This document shows, one piece after another, positions 16,208 to 25,489 of a DNA stretch of 64,000 nt (position 1 is the stretch's first letter; every line of letters starts with the position of its first letter). The stretch comes from Bacillota bacterium (GTDB lineage Bacteria; Bacillota; Desulfotomaculia; Desulfotomaculales; Desulfallaceae). Made by a program: the position numbers and the translations under genes. The notes beneath the pieces are model-generated. The model ran no database searches. It worked only from the letters and a program-made list of their open reading frames with translations, and was not told the origin of the DNA. The DNA is taken from NCBI GenBank assembly GCA_023439185.1, contig JAEXOR010000065.1, positions 226,260-290,259 of the forward strand, read 5' to 3'.

Positions 16208-16832
16208 TTAAAATCACCATTATACAATTGTTTAAGGACCAGTTCTCCCGGGCGGCCAACTGATGCAGCGTGGTGGTGGTGATAGTCTCGTCCGGATAGG
16301 ACAGGTTACAGGCCACATGTACCGGGAGGTCGCCAATCCCCCCGTTCAGCAGCGCCCGGGCCAGAGCGGGCGGGGTATTGCGCGGATCGGTAAGGGTAAT
16401 CACCTTGGCGTGTTTTTTTACCGCCGTCACCAAGACCTCAGGGTCACGGCCGTGACAACTGGTCAGGCAAGCGTCTTCCCAGGATATACCGAGCCTGGCG
16501 CAGCCCAGTTGAAAAGATGAAATACCGGGCACCACCTCGGGCCGCAGTTCCGGCAGCCGGCGTTTCAGGGTGGCCAGAATACCGTAAAAGCCAGGATCAC
16601 CGGAGGCCAGCAATACCACTTGTTTGCCCGCCTTCACCCTGGTTTCGATAATGTCCATCAATGCTGCCAGGTCTGAATTAATGGGATACTTTTCCACGGT
16701 CAGATGGCTGTACATGGCCAGATGCCTGTTGCCGCCCACCAGGACGTCGGCTCCGGCGACAGCCCGCCGGGCGGCTTCGGTCACATATTCCTCTGCGCCT
16801 GGACCCAGTCCAACTACTGTAATACCTGCCAT
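16197..16832 (-). CDS. cbiE: Cobalt-precorrin-7 C5-methyltransferase CbiE
   Basis: A 211-residue tetrapyrrole methylase that acts on C-5. The N-terminus ITVVGLGPGAEEYVTEAA binds SAM. ADVLVGGNRHL, VVLLASGDPGFYGILATL and PEVVPGISSFQLGCARLGI are the CbiE family blocks, and LTSCHGRDPE is specific to CbiE/CobL-N. It overlaps cbiD by 19 bp upstream and cbiT by 11 bp downstream. Confidence 0.94.
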   Translation of the reverse strand: MAGITVVGLGPGAEEYVTEAARRAVAGADVLVGGNRHLAMYSHLTVEKYPINSDLAALMDIIETRVKAGKQVVLLASGDPGFYGILATLKRRLPELRPEVVPGISSFQLGCARLGISWEDACLTSCHGRDPEVLVTAVKKHAKVITLTDPRNTPPALARALLNGGIGDLPVHVACNLSYPDETITTTTLHQLAARENWSLNNCIMVILNEQ

Positions 16833-17923
16833 CCCAACTCACTTCCTATTTCACGGGCCTGCCGGTCGGCGGCCAGCAATCTGCCGTCCATGGATAGCAG
16901 GGCGGTGCCCACCACCAGCCGTCCTTTTGTATATTCAGCGGCCCTGGAACTGGCCCGCCGGGCGGCCAGTTCCAGCACCCCGGACAGGTTATGTTCGTCC
17001 AGTATCTGCGTCATCGCCTCGGTGGTATTGCAATTCATAATGGAACGGACTACATCGCGATCGGCGCCCAGGGAAGCGGCCAGCGCGGCCATGGTTTCAC
17101 CCCGGGCGTCGGCCACGCGGCTATGGGTGTGGAATATGCCCGCCGCTACTTTAATCAGCTTGCCGTGATGACCCCATAATAAAGCTTTATTGATTCCCCT
17201 GTCCACACAGGCGTCCAGCATAAAGCCCACAAAATTACTCATTTCCGCCACGGCGTTTTCAGGCAGACCGTAATTAAGCGCGTTGCGCCAGCCCATACGG
17301 CCCGGGGTGAGCACCACCGTTTTAAAGCCGGCGGCCAGGGCCAGATCCAGTTGGGGCGCCAGAGAATCCTTAAAGGCCTCCTCGGACATGGGCCGGACGA
17401 TACCGGTGGTGCCTAGAATGGATATGCCGCCCAGAATGCCCATGCGCGGGTTCAAAGTGCGTTCGGCCGCCTTTTCACCGCCGGGTACGCTGATGGTTGC
17501 GGTACAGCCTTGTCCTTCCGGCAGCACTTCGGCCAGCGCGGTTTTAATCATCTGCTCCGGCACCGGGTTGATGGCGGGTCTGCCTACCGGAACCTGCAAT
17601 CCCGGGCGGGTTACAATCCCTACTCCTTCCCCGCCCCGTATGGTTATGGAGCCTTTCGGGGCAGGGGAAACGGATGCGGTTATTTCCAGGCCGTGCGTGA
17701 CATCCGGGTCGTCGCCGCCGTCTTTGATCACCACCGCCCCTTTGCCGCCCGGCAGATCGTAATAACGGTCGATGGGCACTTTTATTTCGTCACCGGCGGG
17801 ATTGACCACGGTTACGTTTTCGGGAAACAAGCCTGAAAAAAGTGCGGCGGCTGCGGCTTTGGCGGCGGCCGCCGCCGAAGCCCCGGTGGTGATGCCGGTG
17901 CGTAATTTCCTGTGGCGGGGCAT
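16814..17923 (-). CDS. cbiD: Cobalt-precorrin-5B C1-methyltransferase CbiD
   Basis: 369 residues from ATG 17923, chosen because CAAAGGAG lies at ideal spacing and the CbiD family begins at this point (KLRTGITTGASAAAAAKAA). The frame runs open to 18058 without support. It methylates C-1, a step unique to the anaerobic path. GGDDPDVTHGLEI, GEGVGIVTRPGLQ, NPRMGILGGISILGTTGIV and the late WGHHGKLIKVAAGIFHTHS are family blocks. It is the first gene of the cbi operon and lies 75 bases after dnaI on the same strand. I see no cobalamin riboswitch in that gap. Confidence 0.95.
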   Translation of the reverse strand: MPRHRKLRTGITTGASAAAAAKAAAAALFSGLFPENVTVVNPAGDEIKVPIDRYYDLPGGKGAVVIKDGGDDPDVTHGLEITASVSPAPKGSITIRGGEGVGIVTRPGLQVPVGRPAINPVPEQMIKTALAEVLPEGQGCTATISVPGGEKAAERTLNPRMGILGGISILGTTGIVRPMSEEAFKDSLAPQLDLALAAGFKTVVLTPGRMGWRNALNYGLPENAVAEMSNFVGFMLDACVDRGINKALLWGHHGKLIKVAAGIFHTHSRVADARGETMAALAASLGADRDVVRSIMNCNTTEAMTQILDEHNLSGVLELAARRASSRAAEYTKGRLVVGTALLSMDGRLLAADRQAREIGSELGWQVLQ

Positions 17924-17997
17924 GGTTGTCTCCTTTGACAGTTGAACCCGCTCCGGGGACAGAACGGGCCGGGTTTGATTTCCAGGGTCTCTTAACC

Positions 17998-18771
17998 TTA
18001 CTGCCTGGCCATCTGCATGCGGATATCCATGTCCACCAGCAGGCGGTAAGGACGGCACATTTGTACAATTCGGGATCTTGTTCTTTCCCCCAGGTAATCA
18101 TCCAGATCTTCCAGACTAATGTTGCTGGTGATAATCGTCGGCAGTAGATAGTTTAACCGGTAATTGACGATGGAAAAAATTTTATTTTTAGTCCAGTCGG
18201 TGTAATTGTGTGCCCCCAGGTCATCCAGGATTAAAAGCGGCACTTCACGGGCGGTGTCCAAAAGCTCCGACTCGGTAATTGTGTTTAAACGGTTGGTATC
18301 ATAAGTTGCTTTAATTTGATCCAAAAGGTCGGGAACCACTGCGAAAAGCAGGGTTTTGTTTTGGGCCAGCAAAATGTTGGCGATGCAGCAGGCCAAAAAA
18401 GTCTTGCCGCTGCCCACCGGTCCGGTAAAAAGTAAACCCTGGATGTGCGGATTGTCAAGGTAACTGCCGACAAATTCTTTGGCCGCCTGTAATGTTGTGG
18501 AGGCCGAGTCCCGGTAGGAACTTTTTTTTACGGGATCAATTTTGTGATTGGAATAAAACTTAAGCTGGAAGCTTTCAAAGGTATAGCTGCTCATTTTGGG
18601 TGGTATCTGCGAGGCTTTTACTTTACTGTTAATGGAGCGTTGTTTAACGCACGGGCATTGTTCCGCTTCGTTGTCGCGGATGATCAACCCGCGGCCTGAG
18701 CAAAGACTGCATTGTTCGGGCAATTCCGGACAACCCCTTGTATTTAATGTTAAAACATAGATGGCAAGCAA
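17998..18771 (-). CDS. dnaI: Primosomal helicase loader DnaI/DnaC-type ATPase
   Basis: 257 residues from TTG 18771. The N-terminal region has a zinc-finger-like cysteine set (CSLCSGRG, then CPCVKQR), typical of Firmicute DnaI. The AAA+ core has Walker A GLLFTGPVGSGKTFLAC, Walker B PLLILDDLGAH, sensor I IITSNISLEDL and the arginine-finger region GERTRSRIVQMC. The protein loads the replicative helicase at the origin or at restarted forks. It directly follows dnaD, forming a replication pair. IstB transposition ATPases look similar, but the partner gene argues for DnaI. Confidence 0.85.
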   Translation of the reverse strand: MLAIYVLTLNTRGCPELPEQCSLCSGRGLIIRDNEAEQCPCVKQRSINSKVKASQIPPKMSSYTFESFQLKFYSNHKIDPVKKSSYRDSASTTLQAAKEFVGSYLDNPHIQGLLFTGPVGSGKTFLACCIANILLAQNKTLLFAVVPDLLDQIKATYDTNRLNTITESELLDTAREVPLLILDDLGAHNYTDWTKNKIFSIVNYRLNYLLPTIITSNISLEDLDDYLGERTRSRIVQMCRPYRLLVDMDIRMQMARQ

Positions 18772-18795
18772 TCAATGAATTGAAATACTTCTTTT

Positions 18796-19569
18796 CTAAC
18801 TTATATACAGGGACTGGATCATGTTTTTCTTGTTCTCTTTATCCCGGTTTCCCTGTTTTGATGAGCCGCTATGCCGGTTTTTAAAACGTCTGTCGTATTC
18901 TTCCACGTCAGCCGGAGTGCGTAAATTATTTTTTCCCCACTCCAGCAGGATACTGTCAATATACTTGAAGTTATGCTTGCCCAGCATTACCGCTTTGCGC
19001 AGCGCCTCAAGGACCATGTCGGGATTGATTTTGGCGGACCAGAGATTAATCTGTTCCACTTCCATGGGTGATAAGGGACGCCCGAATTCTTTTTCAAAGC
19101 TGTTGTATAAATTCACAGCGGCGACCGGTTCTTTTTCAATCATTTTTCTAATCCGCTTGTTTTCCCTCACCCTGGCGCAAGCCCAGATTTCAGAAATCTT
19201 TTCGAAAAGCGGTTCAAAGTCATAACCTTTGAGCACCAGTTCGCTTTCGTCGTCATAATAATCGGTGACTCTGAGCACTTCCTTTTGCAGCAGGTTGTCC
19301 AGGTCGCCCGCAATTTGTTCCTTATCCCTCTGCATTATGCCGCACAGGTCATTAAGGGAAGGCATAAATTTTTTTTCTTCGGTGCGCAGCCTGAACAATT
19401 GAATAATCAGCATCATTTCATGGTCGGAAATACCCATGTGTTTATATAGCTTGAGCAATAAATTGGGAATGGATGTGGAACCCTGGATGAAAAGATCCGT
19501 GCCGAAGGCGGCGGTGATGGTGCCTGTCTTGTATTCTTTAACTGTCCTTGCCTGCCCTGCTCTTTCCAT
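18796..19569 (-). CDS. dnaD: DnaD/DnaB-type primosome protein
   Basis: About 257 residues from ATG 19569 (AAGGAGAGG seven bases upstream; TTG 19575 is in frame but less likely). The N-terminal winged-helix-like region includes LIIQLFRLRTEEKKFMPSL. The C-terminal DnaD domain is marked by FEKEFGRPLSPMEVEQINLW and VLEALRKAVMLGKHNFKYID with the terminal WGKNNLRTPADVEEYD (the family's YxxxIL-x-W motif is ILLEW here). It takes part in helicase loading with the adjacent DnaI. Bacterial dnaD is confined to Firmicutes and relatives, which supports the host assignment. Confidence 0.88.
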   Translation of the reverse strand: MERAGQARTVKEYKTGTITAAFGTDLFIQGSTSIPNLLLKLYKHMGISDHEMMLIIQLFRLRTEEKKFMPSLNDLCGIMQRDKEQIAGDLDNLLQKEVLRVTDYYDDESELVLKGYDFEPLFEKISEIWACARVRENKRIRKMIEKEPVAAVNLYNSFEKEFGRPLSPMEVEQINLWSAKINPDMVLEALRKAVMLGKHNFKYIDSILLEWGKNNLRTPADVEEYDRRFKNRHSGSSKQGNRDKENKKNMIQSLYIS

Positions 19570-19703
19570 TCCCAAACCTCTCCTTTTTAAAGGACATCCG
19601 GCTGAAGAAGGAGCGTCCCGGTCTGCTATTATTTTAACATATTTTATGGTACCATGGCAGGTTTGTCCACCCCCATTAGATCAATAAATTAACGATACAA
19701 ATA

Positions 19704-19733
19704 TTGTCAAGACAAGGCAATATGTGTTATTAT
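19704..19733 (+). promoter_or_regulatory. Sigma-A-type promoter of gap
   Basis: TTGTCA (19704-19709), an 18-bp spacer and TATTAT (19728-19733) lie about 80 bases before the GAPDH start, on the divergent side of dnaD. Confidence 0.5.
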
Positions 19734-19814
19734 TTTCACGAACTCCTGAAAGCGTTTAATCAAGGTAATCAGTTAAATATTGACTTACTTTCCAAATAAG
19801 GAGTGAAATATTTT

Positions 19815-20807
19815 ATGATAAAGCGTATTGGCATCAACGGGTTTGGCCGGATCGGCAGAAATATTTTTCGTATTGCCCAGCAAGTGCCGGATCTTGAAGT
19901 GGCGGCGATTAACGACCTGGCTGATGCGAAGACCATTGCGCACCTTTTGAAATACGATTCTGTGCACGGGCGGGATACCGGAGAAATTCAGGTTGTAGAG
20001 GACGGGATACTTTACAACGGTAAGAAAACTTTGGTTACGGCGGTGGACAAACCGGAGTTGGTTCCCTGGCGGGAAATGGGCGTGGACTATGTTACCGAAT
20101 CCACCGGCAAATTTAACAGTAAAAAAGAAGCAGTCAAACACCTGGCTGCCGGAGCGAAAAAAGTGTTGATTTCAGCGCCGGCCAAGGAGCCGGATCTAAC
20201 CGTCGTCATGGGCGTTAACGAGCAGCAGTACAAACCGGAGGAACATCACGTCATTTCCGGGGCGTCGTGCACCACCAATTGCCTGGCTCCCCTGGTGAAA
20301 GTGCTGAACCGGGAGTTCGGCATTGTCCGGGGCATGATGACCACGGTTCATTCATACACCAATGACCAGCGCATTCTTGACCTTGCTCACAAAGACCTCC
20401 GGCGGGCCAGGGCAGCGGCATTATCCATCATTCCCACCACCACCGGCGCGGCCAAGGCGGTGTCGCTGGTGCTGCCGGAAATGGCCGGTAAGCTTAACGG
20501 TATGTCGTTGCGTGTACCCACCCCCAACGTTTCTGTGGTGGATTTGGTGGTTCATGTGGAGAAGCCCGTCACCGTGGAGGAAGTCAACAATGTGTTCCGG
20601 GACGCGGCCGCCGGGGAACTGCGGGGGATCGTGGATTACTGTGAGGAACCGCTGGTTTCAAAGGATTTTAACGGGTCGACCTTTTCAGCAATCGTGGACG
20701 CTTCCTGCACCATGGTTATCGAAGGAGCAATGGTCAAGGTGATTGCCTGGTATGATAACGAGTGGGGTTATTCCTGCCGGATGGTGGATACAATCCGGAT
20801 GATGTAA
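19815..20807 (+). CDS. gap: Glyceraldehyde-3-phosphate dehydrogenase, type I
   Basis: 330 residues from ATG 19815 (AAGGAG eleven bases upstream; GTG 19803 overlaps the ribosome-binding site and is unlikely). It oxidises and phosphorylates glyceraldehyde 3-phosphate with NAD(P)+ in glycolysis, or the reverse in gluconeogenesis. The NAD fold starts IGINGFGRIGRNIFR. The catalytic cysteine is in GASCTTNCLAPL, the catalytic histidine in TVHSYTNDQ, and PTTTGAAKAVSLVLPE and WYDNEWGYS are intact. It stands alone rather than in a pgk-tpi-eno operon and has its own promoter and terminator. Confidence 0.97.
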   Translation: MIKRIGINGFGRIGRNIFRIAQQVPDLEVAAINDLADAKTIAHLLKYDSVHGRDTGEIQVVEDGILYNGKKTLVTAVDKPELVPWREMGVDYVTESTGKFNSKKEAVKHLAAGAKKVLISAPAKEPDLTVVMGVNEQQYKPEEHHVISGASCTTNCLAPLVKVLNREFGIVRGMMTTVHSYTNDQRILDLAHKDLRRARAAALSIIPTTTGAAKAVSLVLPEMAGKLNGMSLRVPTPNVSVVDLVVHVEKPVTVEEVNNVFRDAAAGELRGIVDYCEEPLVSKDFNGSTFSAIVDASCTMVIEGAMVKVIAWYDNEWGYSCRMVDTIRMM

Positions 20808-20830
20808 TAAAAATGATGTAATAAAACTCA

Positions 20831-20872
20831 AAACCGGGGAATGGCTCTGTGAAGCCTGACCCCGGTTTTTTA
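20831..20872 (+). terminator. Terminator after gap
   Basis: AAACCGGGG (20831-20839) pairs with CCCCGGTTT (20860-20868) and is followed by TTT, 24 bases after the GAPDH stop. Confidence 0.85.
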
Positions 20873-20889
20873 ATGTCGAATTTGTCGCC

Positions 20890-20915
20890 GAGCGCCCCGT
20901 GAGGGGCGCCCCCAC
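20890..20915. repeat. GC-rich intergenic palindromic repeat, copy 2
   Basis: GCGCCCCGTGAGGGGCGCCCC is nearly self-complementary (GCGCCCC / GGGGCGC) and resembles 10517-10541. It lies between the gap terminator and the stop of the first hdrA gene, where it might also end the hdrCBA transcript. Confidence 0.45.
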
Positions 20916-20930
20916 GATTTGGTGGCTTTT

Positions 20931-23900
20931 TTAAGCAAACAGGCCGTCTACCGCCTTGCTTTGCTGCTCATCGCTGTAACCCTGGAGGGTGATGGCTTTA
21001 TTGGGACACTCGCCGGCGCAGGTGCCGCAGCCCTGGCAAATCACCGACTCGATTTCCGCCTTGTGGTTTTTGATGGTCGGCGCCTTATAGGGGCACAGGC
21101 GCACGCAGGTTAGGCAGGCGGCGCATTTGTCCTGCTCTACGACCGCCGTCACGCCGCCGGATTCCAGGGTGTCCCGGCTGAGGATCACCGCCGCGCGTCC
21201 CGCCGCGGCCTTGGCCTGGGTGATGGACTCCTCAATATTTTTCGGGCTGTGGGCCAGGCCGCACATAAATACCCCCTCCGAGGCGAAATCAACAGGCCGC
21301 AGCTTCATGTGCGCTTCCTGGAAGAAGCCGTCCTGGTTCAAGGGTACTTTCAGCAATTGCGAAAGCTGCCGGTTGGATTCCGGCGGCGCTATCGGCGCGG
21401 CCAGGACCACCAGGTCCGGGTTGACCTGGAAAGGCTCGTTAAATACGTGATCGACCGCTGTTACCCGCAGCATGTTCCCCTCCGGGCCGGCCACCGATTC
21501 CACCACCGGTTTGTGCTCCTGCTCGTAACGGAAAAACAGTACTCCCCGCTCCCGGGCTTCCCGGTAATGATCTTCAAAGAAACCATAGGTCCTGATATCG
21601 CGGTACAATACAATAATTGAGCAATCCGGGTTAATTTCCTTCAGTTGCAGGGCCATCTGCATGGTTTTGCTACAGCAGATGCGGCTACAGTAGGGGCGTT
21701 GTTCCTCCCGGGAACCGACGCACTGGATCATCACAATACTGCGGGCGTCTTTGACCCGCTGCTCGCCGTCGGCAATGGCCCGGTCAAGCTCCAACTGGGT
21801 CATTACCCGGGAGTCCTGACCGTACAGGTATTCCACCGGTTTTGACTCTTCAGCGCCGGTGGCTAAAATGGTGACTCCGTGTTTAATCTCCCGGCCGTCG
21901 GTCAGGATGGTGGTAAAGTTGCCCTTGTAACCGGACACCTCCCGGATGCTGCAGCCGGTATAAACGTCGATGAACGGACTGGCGTCAGTTTTTGCGGTCA
22001 GGTCCGCAATCAGGGCGCCGATATTTTCATTGTTAAACCCTTTGTTAATCAGCCTGGCCGCGCCGCCAAGCTGTTCACCTTTCTCCAGCAGGTGGACGTG
22101 ATAACCCTGGTCGGCCAGATTTAAGGCGCTGGTCATGCCGGCCACCCCGCCGCCAACGACCAGGGCGGCCTGGGTGACTTTTACTTTAATATTTTTGATG
22201 GGGGCCAGCAGGGATGCTTTGTAGACCGCCGCGCTGCTGAGGTCTAGGGCCTTGGCCGTGGCTTTGGCCGGTTCGTGCATATGCACCCAGGAACACTGGT
22301 CGCGGATATTGGCCATTTCAAATAAATACGGATTCAGGCCGGCTTCGCGCATGGTCTCCTTAAATAACGGTTTATGTGTTCTGGGACTGCATGACGCGAC
22401 GACGATCCTGTTCAGTTGGTGTTCCTCAATCAGTTCCCGCATCGCAGCCTGGCTGTCCTGGGAGCAGGCGTATATCTTGTCGGTGGCGTAAACCACGTGG
22501 GGTAATTTTTTAACGTGTTCCACCACTGCGGGAACATCCACCACTCCGGCGATGTTTTTACCGCAATGGCAGATAAACGCCCCGATGCGCGGCTCCTGTC
22601 CGGTGACGTCCTTTTCCACGGGGAATTCTCTTTCCGTCACCAGGGAATTGCGGGCCGGCGCCAGAAAAGCGGCGCAGTCCCCCGCAGCGGCGCTGGCCTG
22701 CATCACGGTTTCGGGAATATCCTTCGGACCGCTGAACACCCCGGCCACATAAACGCCTTCCCGTGAAGACGTCACGCCGCTTAGAGCTTCCGTGCGGCAG
22801 TAGTCATATTGGTTCAGATTAATACCGAGGATGCCGGCCAGTTCCACTGCTTCGTCCGACGGTCTAAGGCCCACCGACAGCACCACCAGGTCAAAATCCT
22901 CTTCCACCATGGCGCCGTTTTCGGGGAGGTACCTGATGCGCAGGTCCTTGGATTGCTGCTGCTCTTTAACCGAACTAACCATGCACTTGACGTATTTGAC
23001 GCCGTAATCATACCTGGCACGGTTGTAATATCTTTCATAGTCCTTGCCGTAAGCCCGTACGTCGATACAAAATATGGTTACGTCCAGGTCCGGTTGGTGT
23101 TCCTTGGCGATAACTGCTTCCTTGGTGGCATACATACAGCACACCGACGAGCAGTAACCCCGGTTCAGTGAAACGTCCCTTGAGCCGACGCACTGGATAA
23201 AGGCGACTTTCTTCGGTTCGGAGCCGTCCGCTTTCTGCAGGTGTCCTTCATACGGTCCGGAGGCGCTGAGCATTCTTTCAAATTGCAGGCTGGTCAATAC
23301 GTTGTCGTACACTCCGAAACCATACTCGCCGCGCAGCTCGGCATCAAACAGTTCGTAACCGGTACCGAGAATAACGGAACCGACTTTTACTTCCACTTCC
23401 TCAGAGGGCATTTCGTGATTGATGGCGTCTACCGGACAGGCTTCCAGGCATTTGCCGCAGGCCTTTGGTTTTTTAATCCGCAGGCACCTGGTGGCGTCGA
23501 TGGCGAAGGCGTTCGGATATGCCTGCGGGTACATTTTATAAATTGCTTTACGTTCATTTAAATACTGGTTGAATTCATTTGGCACCCTGATGGGGCATTC
23601 TTCGGCGCAGGCGCCGCAGCCCAGGCACTTGTCGGGGTCCACGTACCGGGGCCGTTGATTAATTTTAACGGTGAAATTTCCGGCTTCACCTTCCAGCCCG
23701 ACTACGTTGGAATTGGTTAAAATCTCAATATTGCGGTGTCGTCCGCATTCAACCAGTTTGGGCGACAGGATGCACATCGAACAGTCATTGGTGGGGAAGG
23801 TTTTGTCCAACATGGGCATATGCCCGCCGATAGCCGGTGTTTTTTCCACTATATATACTTTATAACCTGATTCCGCCAGGTCCAGGGCCGACTGCATACC

Positions 23901-23963
23901 GCTGATGCCGGCGCCGATGATCAGCACGGAACCAATTATTTTGTCATTGTTAGCGTTATTCAA
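20931..23963 (-). CDS. hdrA: HdrA-like flavin/iron-sulfur electron-bifurcation subunit (paralog 1)
   Basis: This 1010-residue protein is longer than methanogen HdrA (about 650). Order: an N-terminal FAD/Rossmann motif (VLIIGAGISGMQSALDLAES), a cysteine patch CSMCILSPKLVECGRH, two [4Fe-4S] ferredoxin motifs (CLGCGACAEECP near residue 113 and CGKCLEACP), then a second full HdrA unit. That unit starts RIGAFICHCGKNI and has its own VVGGGVAGMTSALNLAD near residue 610 and a C-terminal double cluster (CAACLTCVRLCP, CQGCGTCAGECP). It splits electron pairs between high- and low-potential carriers. It is the last gene of hdrCBA. No MvhD, Flx or hydrogenase gene adjoins, so the electron donor is unknown. 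Confidence 0.9.
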   Translation of the reverse strand: MNNANNDKIIGSVLIIGAGISGMQSALDLAESGYKVYIVEKTPAIGGHMPMLDKTFPTNDCSMCILSPKLVECGRHRNIEILTNSNVVGLEGEAGNFTVKINQRPRYVDPDKCLGCGACAEECPIRVPNEFNQYLNERKAIYKMYPQAYPNAFAIDATRCLRIKKPKACGKCLEACPVDAINHEMPSEEVEVKVGSVILGTGYELFDAELRGEYGFGVYDNVLTSLQFERMLSASGPYEGHLQKADGSEPKKVAFIQCVGSRDVSLNRGYCSSVCCMYATKEAVIAKEHQPDLDVTIFCIDVRAYGKDYERYYNRARYDYGVKYVKCMVSSVKEQQQSKDLRIRYLPENGAMVEEDFDLVVLSVGLRPSDEAVELAGILGINLNQYDYCRTEALSGVTSSREGVYVAGVFSGPKDIPETVMQASAAAGDCAAFLAPARNSLVTEREFPVEKDVTGQEPRIGAFICHCGKNIAGVVDVPAVVEHVKKLPHVVYATDKIYACSQDSQAAMRELIEEHQLNRIVVASCSPRTHKPLFKETMREAGLNPYLFEMANIRDQCSWVHMHEPAKATAKALDLSSAAVYKASLLAPIKNIKVKVTQAALVVGGGVAGMTSALNLADQGYHVHLLEKGEQLGGAARLINKGFNNENIGALIADLTAKTDASPFIDVYTGCSIREVSGYKGNFTTILTDGREIKHGVTILATGAEESKPVEYLYGQDSRVMTQLELDRAIADGEQRVKDARSIVMIQCVGSREEQRPYCSRICCSKTMQMALQLKEINPDCSIIVLYRDIRTYGFFEDHYREARERGVLFFRYEQEHKPVVESVAGPEGNMLRVTAVDHVFNEPFQVNPDLVVLAAPIAPPESNRQLSQLLKVPLNQDGFFQEAHMKLRPVDFASEGVFMCGLAHSPKNIEESITQAKAAAGRAAVILSRDTLESGGVTAVVEQDKCAACLTCVRLCPYKAPTIKNHKAEIESVICQGCGTCAGECPNKAITLQGYSDEQQSKAVDGLFA

Positions 23964-23991
23964 GGTAATTCAACCCCCCAATTACAATGCT

Positions 23992-24846
23992 TTACCGCGC
24001 TAATGAAAGTGATTTAAGAAGCGGTAAGGGATCGACCAGGTGCAGCTTAAACCAGCGGTTGGTATCAGGTAAATCCAGGGCCAGGCCGATTAATTCCGTA
24101 AAATAAAATGCCGGTATATTGGTGTCTCCTTTTTGACGCCGCATTTCCAGGTTGGACTGGCAAAGGGGACAGGCGGTGACGATAGCGTTCGCGCCGGCCT
24201 CTTTGGCGGCGTCCATCAGACGCCCCACCATTTTTTGCACGATGTCCGCCGAGGTCAGGGATAAACTGGCCCCGCAGCAATCTGTTTTATAAGCCCAGGG
24301 AATGGCCCGGGCGCCCAGTGAGTTGATAATGTTGTCCAGGGATTCGGGATTTTCACGGTTGTCAAACTGGGTGACTTCCGGCGGTCTGACCAGCAGGCAG
24401 CCGTAATAACAGACGACGTTCAGCCCCTGAAGCGGCTTTTTTACACTTTTGGCGATGGATTTAACTCCAACCTTGGTAACAACGGCTTCCAGCAGAGAGA
24501 GAATATTAATTTCGCCGCTGTATTTAAAATTAGTTATTTGTTCGGTTTTAACCCGCATATCTTCATCATTGCGTAAGGTGTAATCGGTTTTCTTAAGGAT
24601 GTTATAACAGGCCGAACACGGGACCGCCAGGTCCGCGCCCTGCTCTTGAGCCAGGGCGATGTTTTTCGCCGGCAGGGTTACCGATAGTGTATGGTTGGTG
24701 CTGTGCGCGGACGTGGCGCCACAGCAGACCCAGTCTTCCAATTCCACAAGCTCCAAGCCCAGAGCCTGGCAAGCCGAGCGGGCGGACATATCGTATTCCT
24801 TGGCGGTGGATTCAAGCGAACAGCCCGGAAAATATGATAATTTCAA
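23992..24846 (-). CDS. hdrB: Heterodisulfide reductase subunit B-like (two CCG domains)
   Basis: This 284-residue protein has two cysteine-rich CCG domains that in HdrB hold non-cubane [4Fe-4S] clusters for disulfide reduction. The first contains FPGCSLESTAKEYDMS and WVCCGATSAH with PCSACYNIL; the second contains VVCYYGCLLVRPPE, KTDCCGASLSLT and TACPLCQSNLEMR. Both sets are complete. It would be the catalytic subunit in contact with HdrC. The true oxidant in bacteria (a small disulfide, a DsrC-like protein or other) cannot be told. It lies 28 bp after hdrC and 28 bp before hdrA. Confidence 0.93.
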   Translation of the reverse strand: MKLSYFPGCSLESTAKEYDMSARSACQALGLELVELEDWVCCGATSAHSTNHTLSVTLPAKNIALAQEQGADLAVPCSACYNILKKTDYTLRNDEDMRVKTEQITNFKYSGEINILSLLEAVVTKVGVKSIAKSVKKPLQGLNVVCYYGCLLVRPPEVTQFDNRENPESLDNIINSLGARAIPWAYKTDCCGASLSLTSADIVQKMVGRLMDAAKEAGANAIVTACPLCQSNLEMRRQKGDTNIPAFYFTELIGLALDLPDTNRWFKLHLVDPLPLLKSLSLAR

Positions 24847-24874
24847 TTGGCCGCGACCCCTTTCCCTTTGGTTA

Positions 24875-25414
24875 TCAATTCTGGCTCTGCTTGAAGATCT
24901 GTTTAATGGCGCGTCTGTCTTTCACCCTGCTGGGCAGTAAAGGCATTTTGCCCTTTCTAAACATGTTAAACCCGAAATCCAAATCAGACCACAGGTCTTT
25001 GCTTTTCAGCTTATAAAGCGCCATCATCATTGGTTCGTGCACTCTGCCGTTCATCTGGACCGAATTTAAGAATTGTGTATGGAACAGGTACACTTTGTTG
25101 TCTTTAACCAGCTTATCGGCGATGGCCTTTTCCTTTAACGCGTCGATGATTGCCCGGGTATTGATGCCGTTGGGACACCTGGCGCCGCATGTTTCGCAAC
25201 TGGAACAGATCCAGATACTTTTACAGTTCAGCACTTTTTCTTTTTGCCCCAGTTGTACCAGGCGAATTATTTCATTGGGATAAAAATCGGCATGTTCGTT
25301 GGCAATGCATCCGGCGGCGCACTTCCGGCACTGATAACACAGTTCGATGGGTTGACCGCTCTTTTCTCTTATTTCGTGATAAAAGTCCAACCCTTCTTGA
25401 TTGATCAGGTTCAT
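24875..25414 (-). CDS. hdrC: Heterodisulfide reductase subunit C-like
   Basis: This 179-residue iron-sulfur protein has two [4Fe-4S] motifs, LCYQCRKCAAGCIAN (the third cysteine followed by a spaced fourth) and IWICSSCETCGARCPNGIN. It passes electrons between HdrA and HdrB. It is the first gene of the leftward hdrCBA operon, with a 270-base AT-rich upstream region that contains a 9-bp inverted repeat. Confidence 0.92.
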   Translation of the reverse strand: MNLINQEGLDFYHEIREKSGQPIELCYQCRKCAAGCIANEHADFYPNEIIRLVQLGQKEKVLNCKSIWICSSCETCGARCPNGINTRAIIDALKEKAIADKLVKDNKVYLFHTQFLNSVQMNGRVHEPMMMALYKLKSKDLWSDLDFGFNMFRKGKMPLLPSRVKDRRAIKQIFKQSQN

Positions 25415-25489
25415 CTGAATTCGCGTCCCTCCCCCATAAATTAATTATATATATAAATAGTGTTAAAATTTAGCTTAGACTTTATGAAC

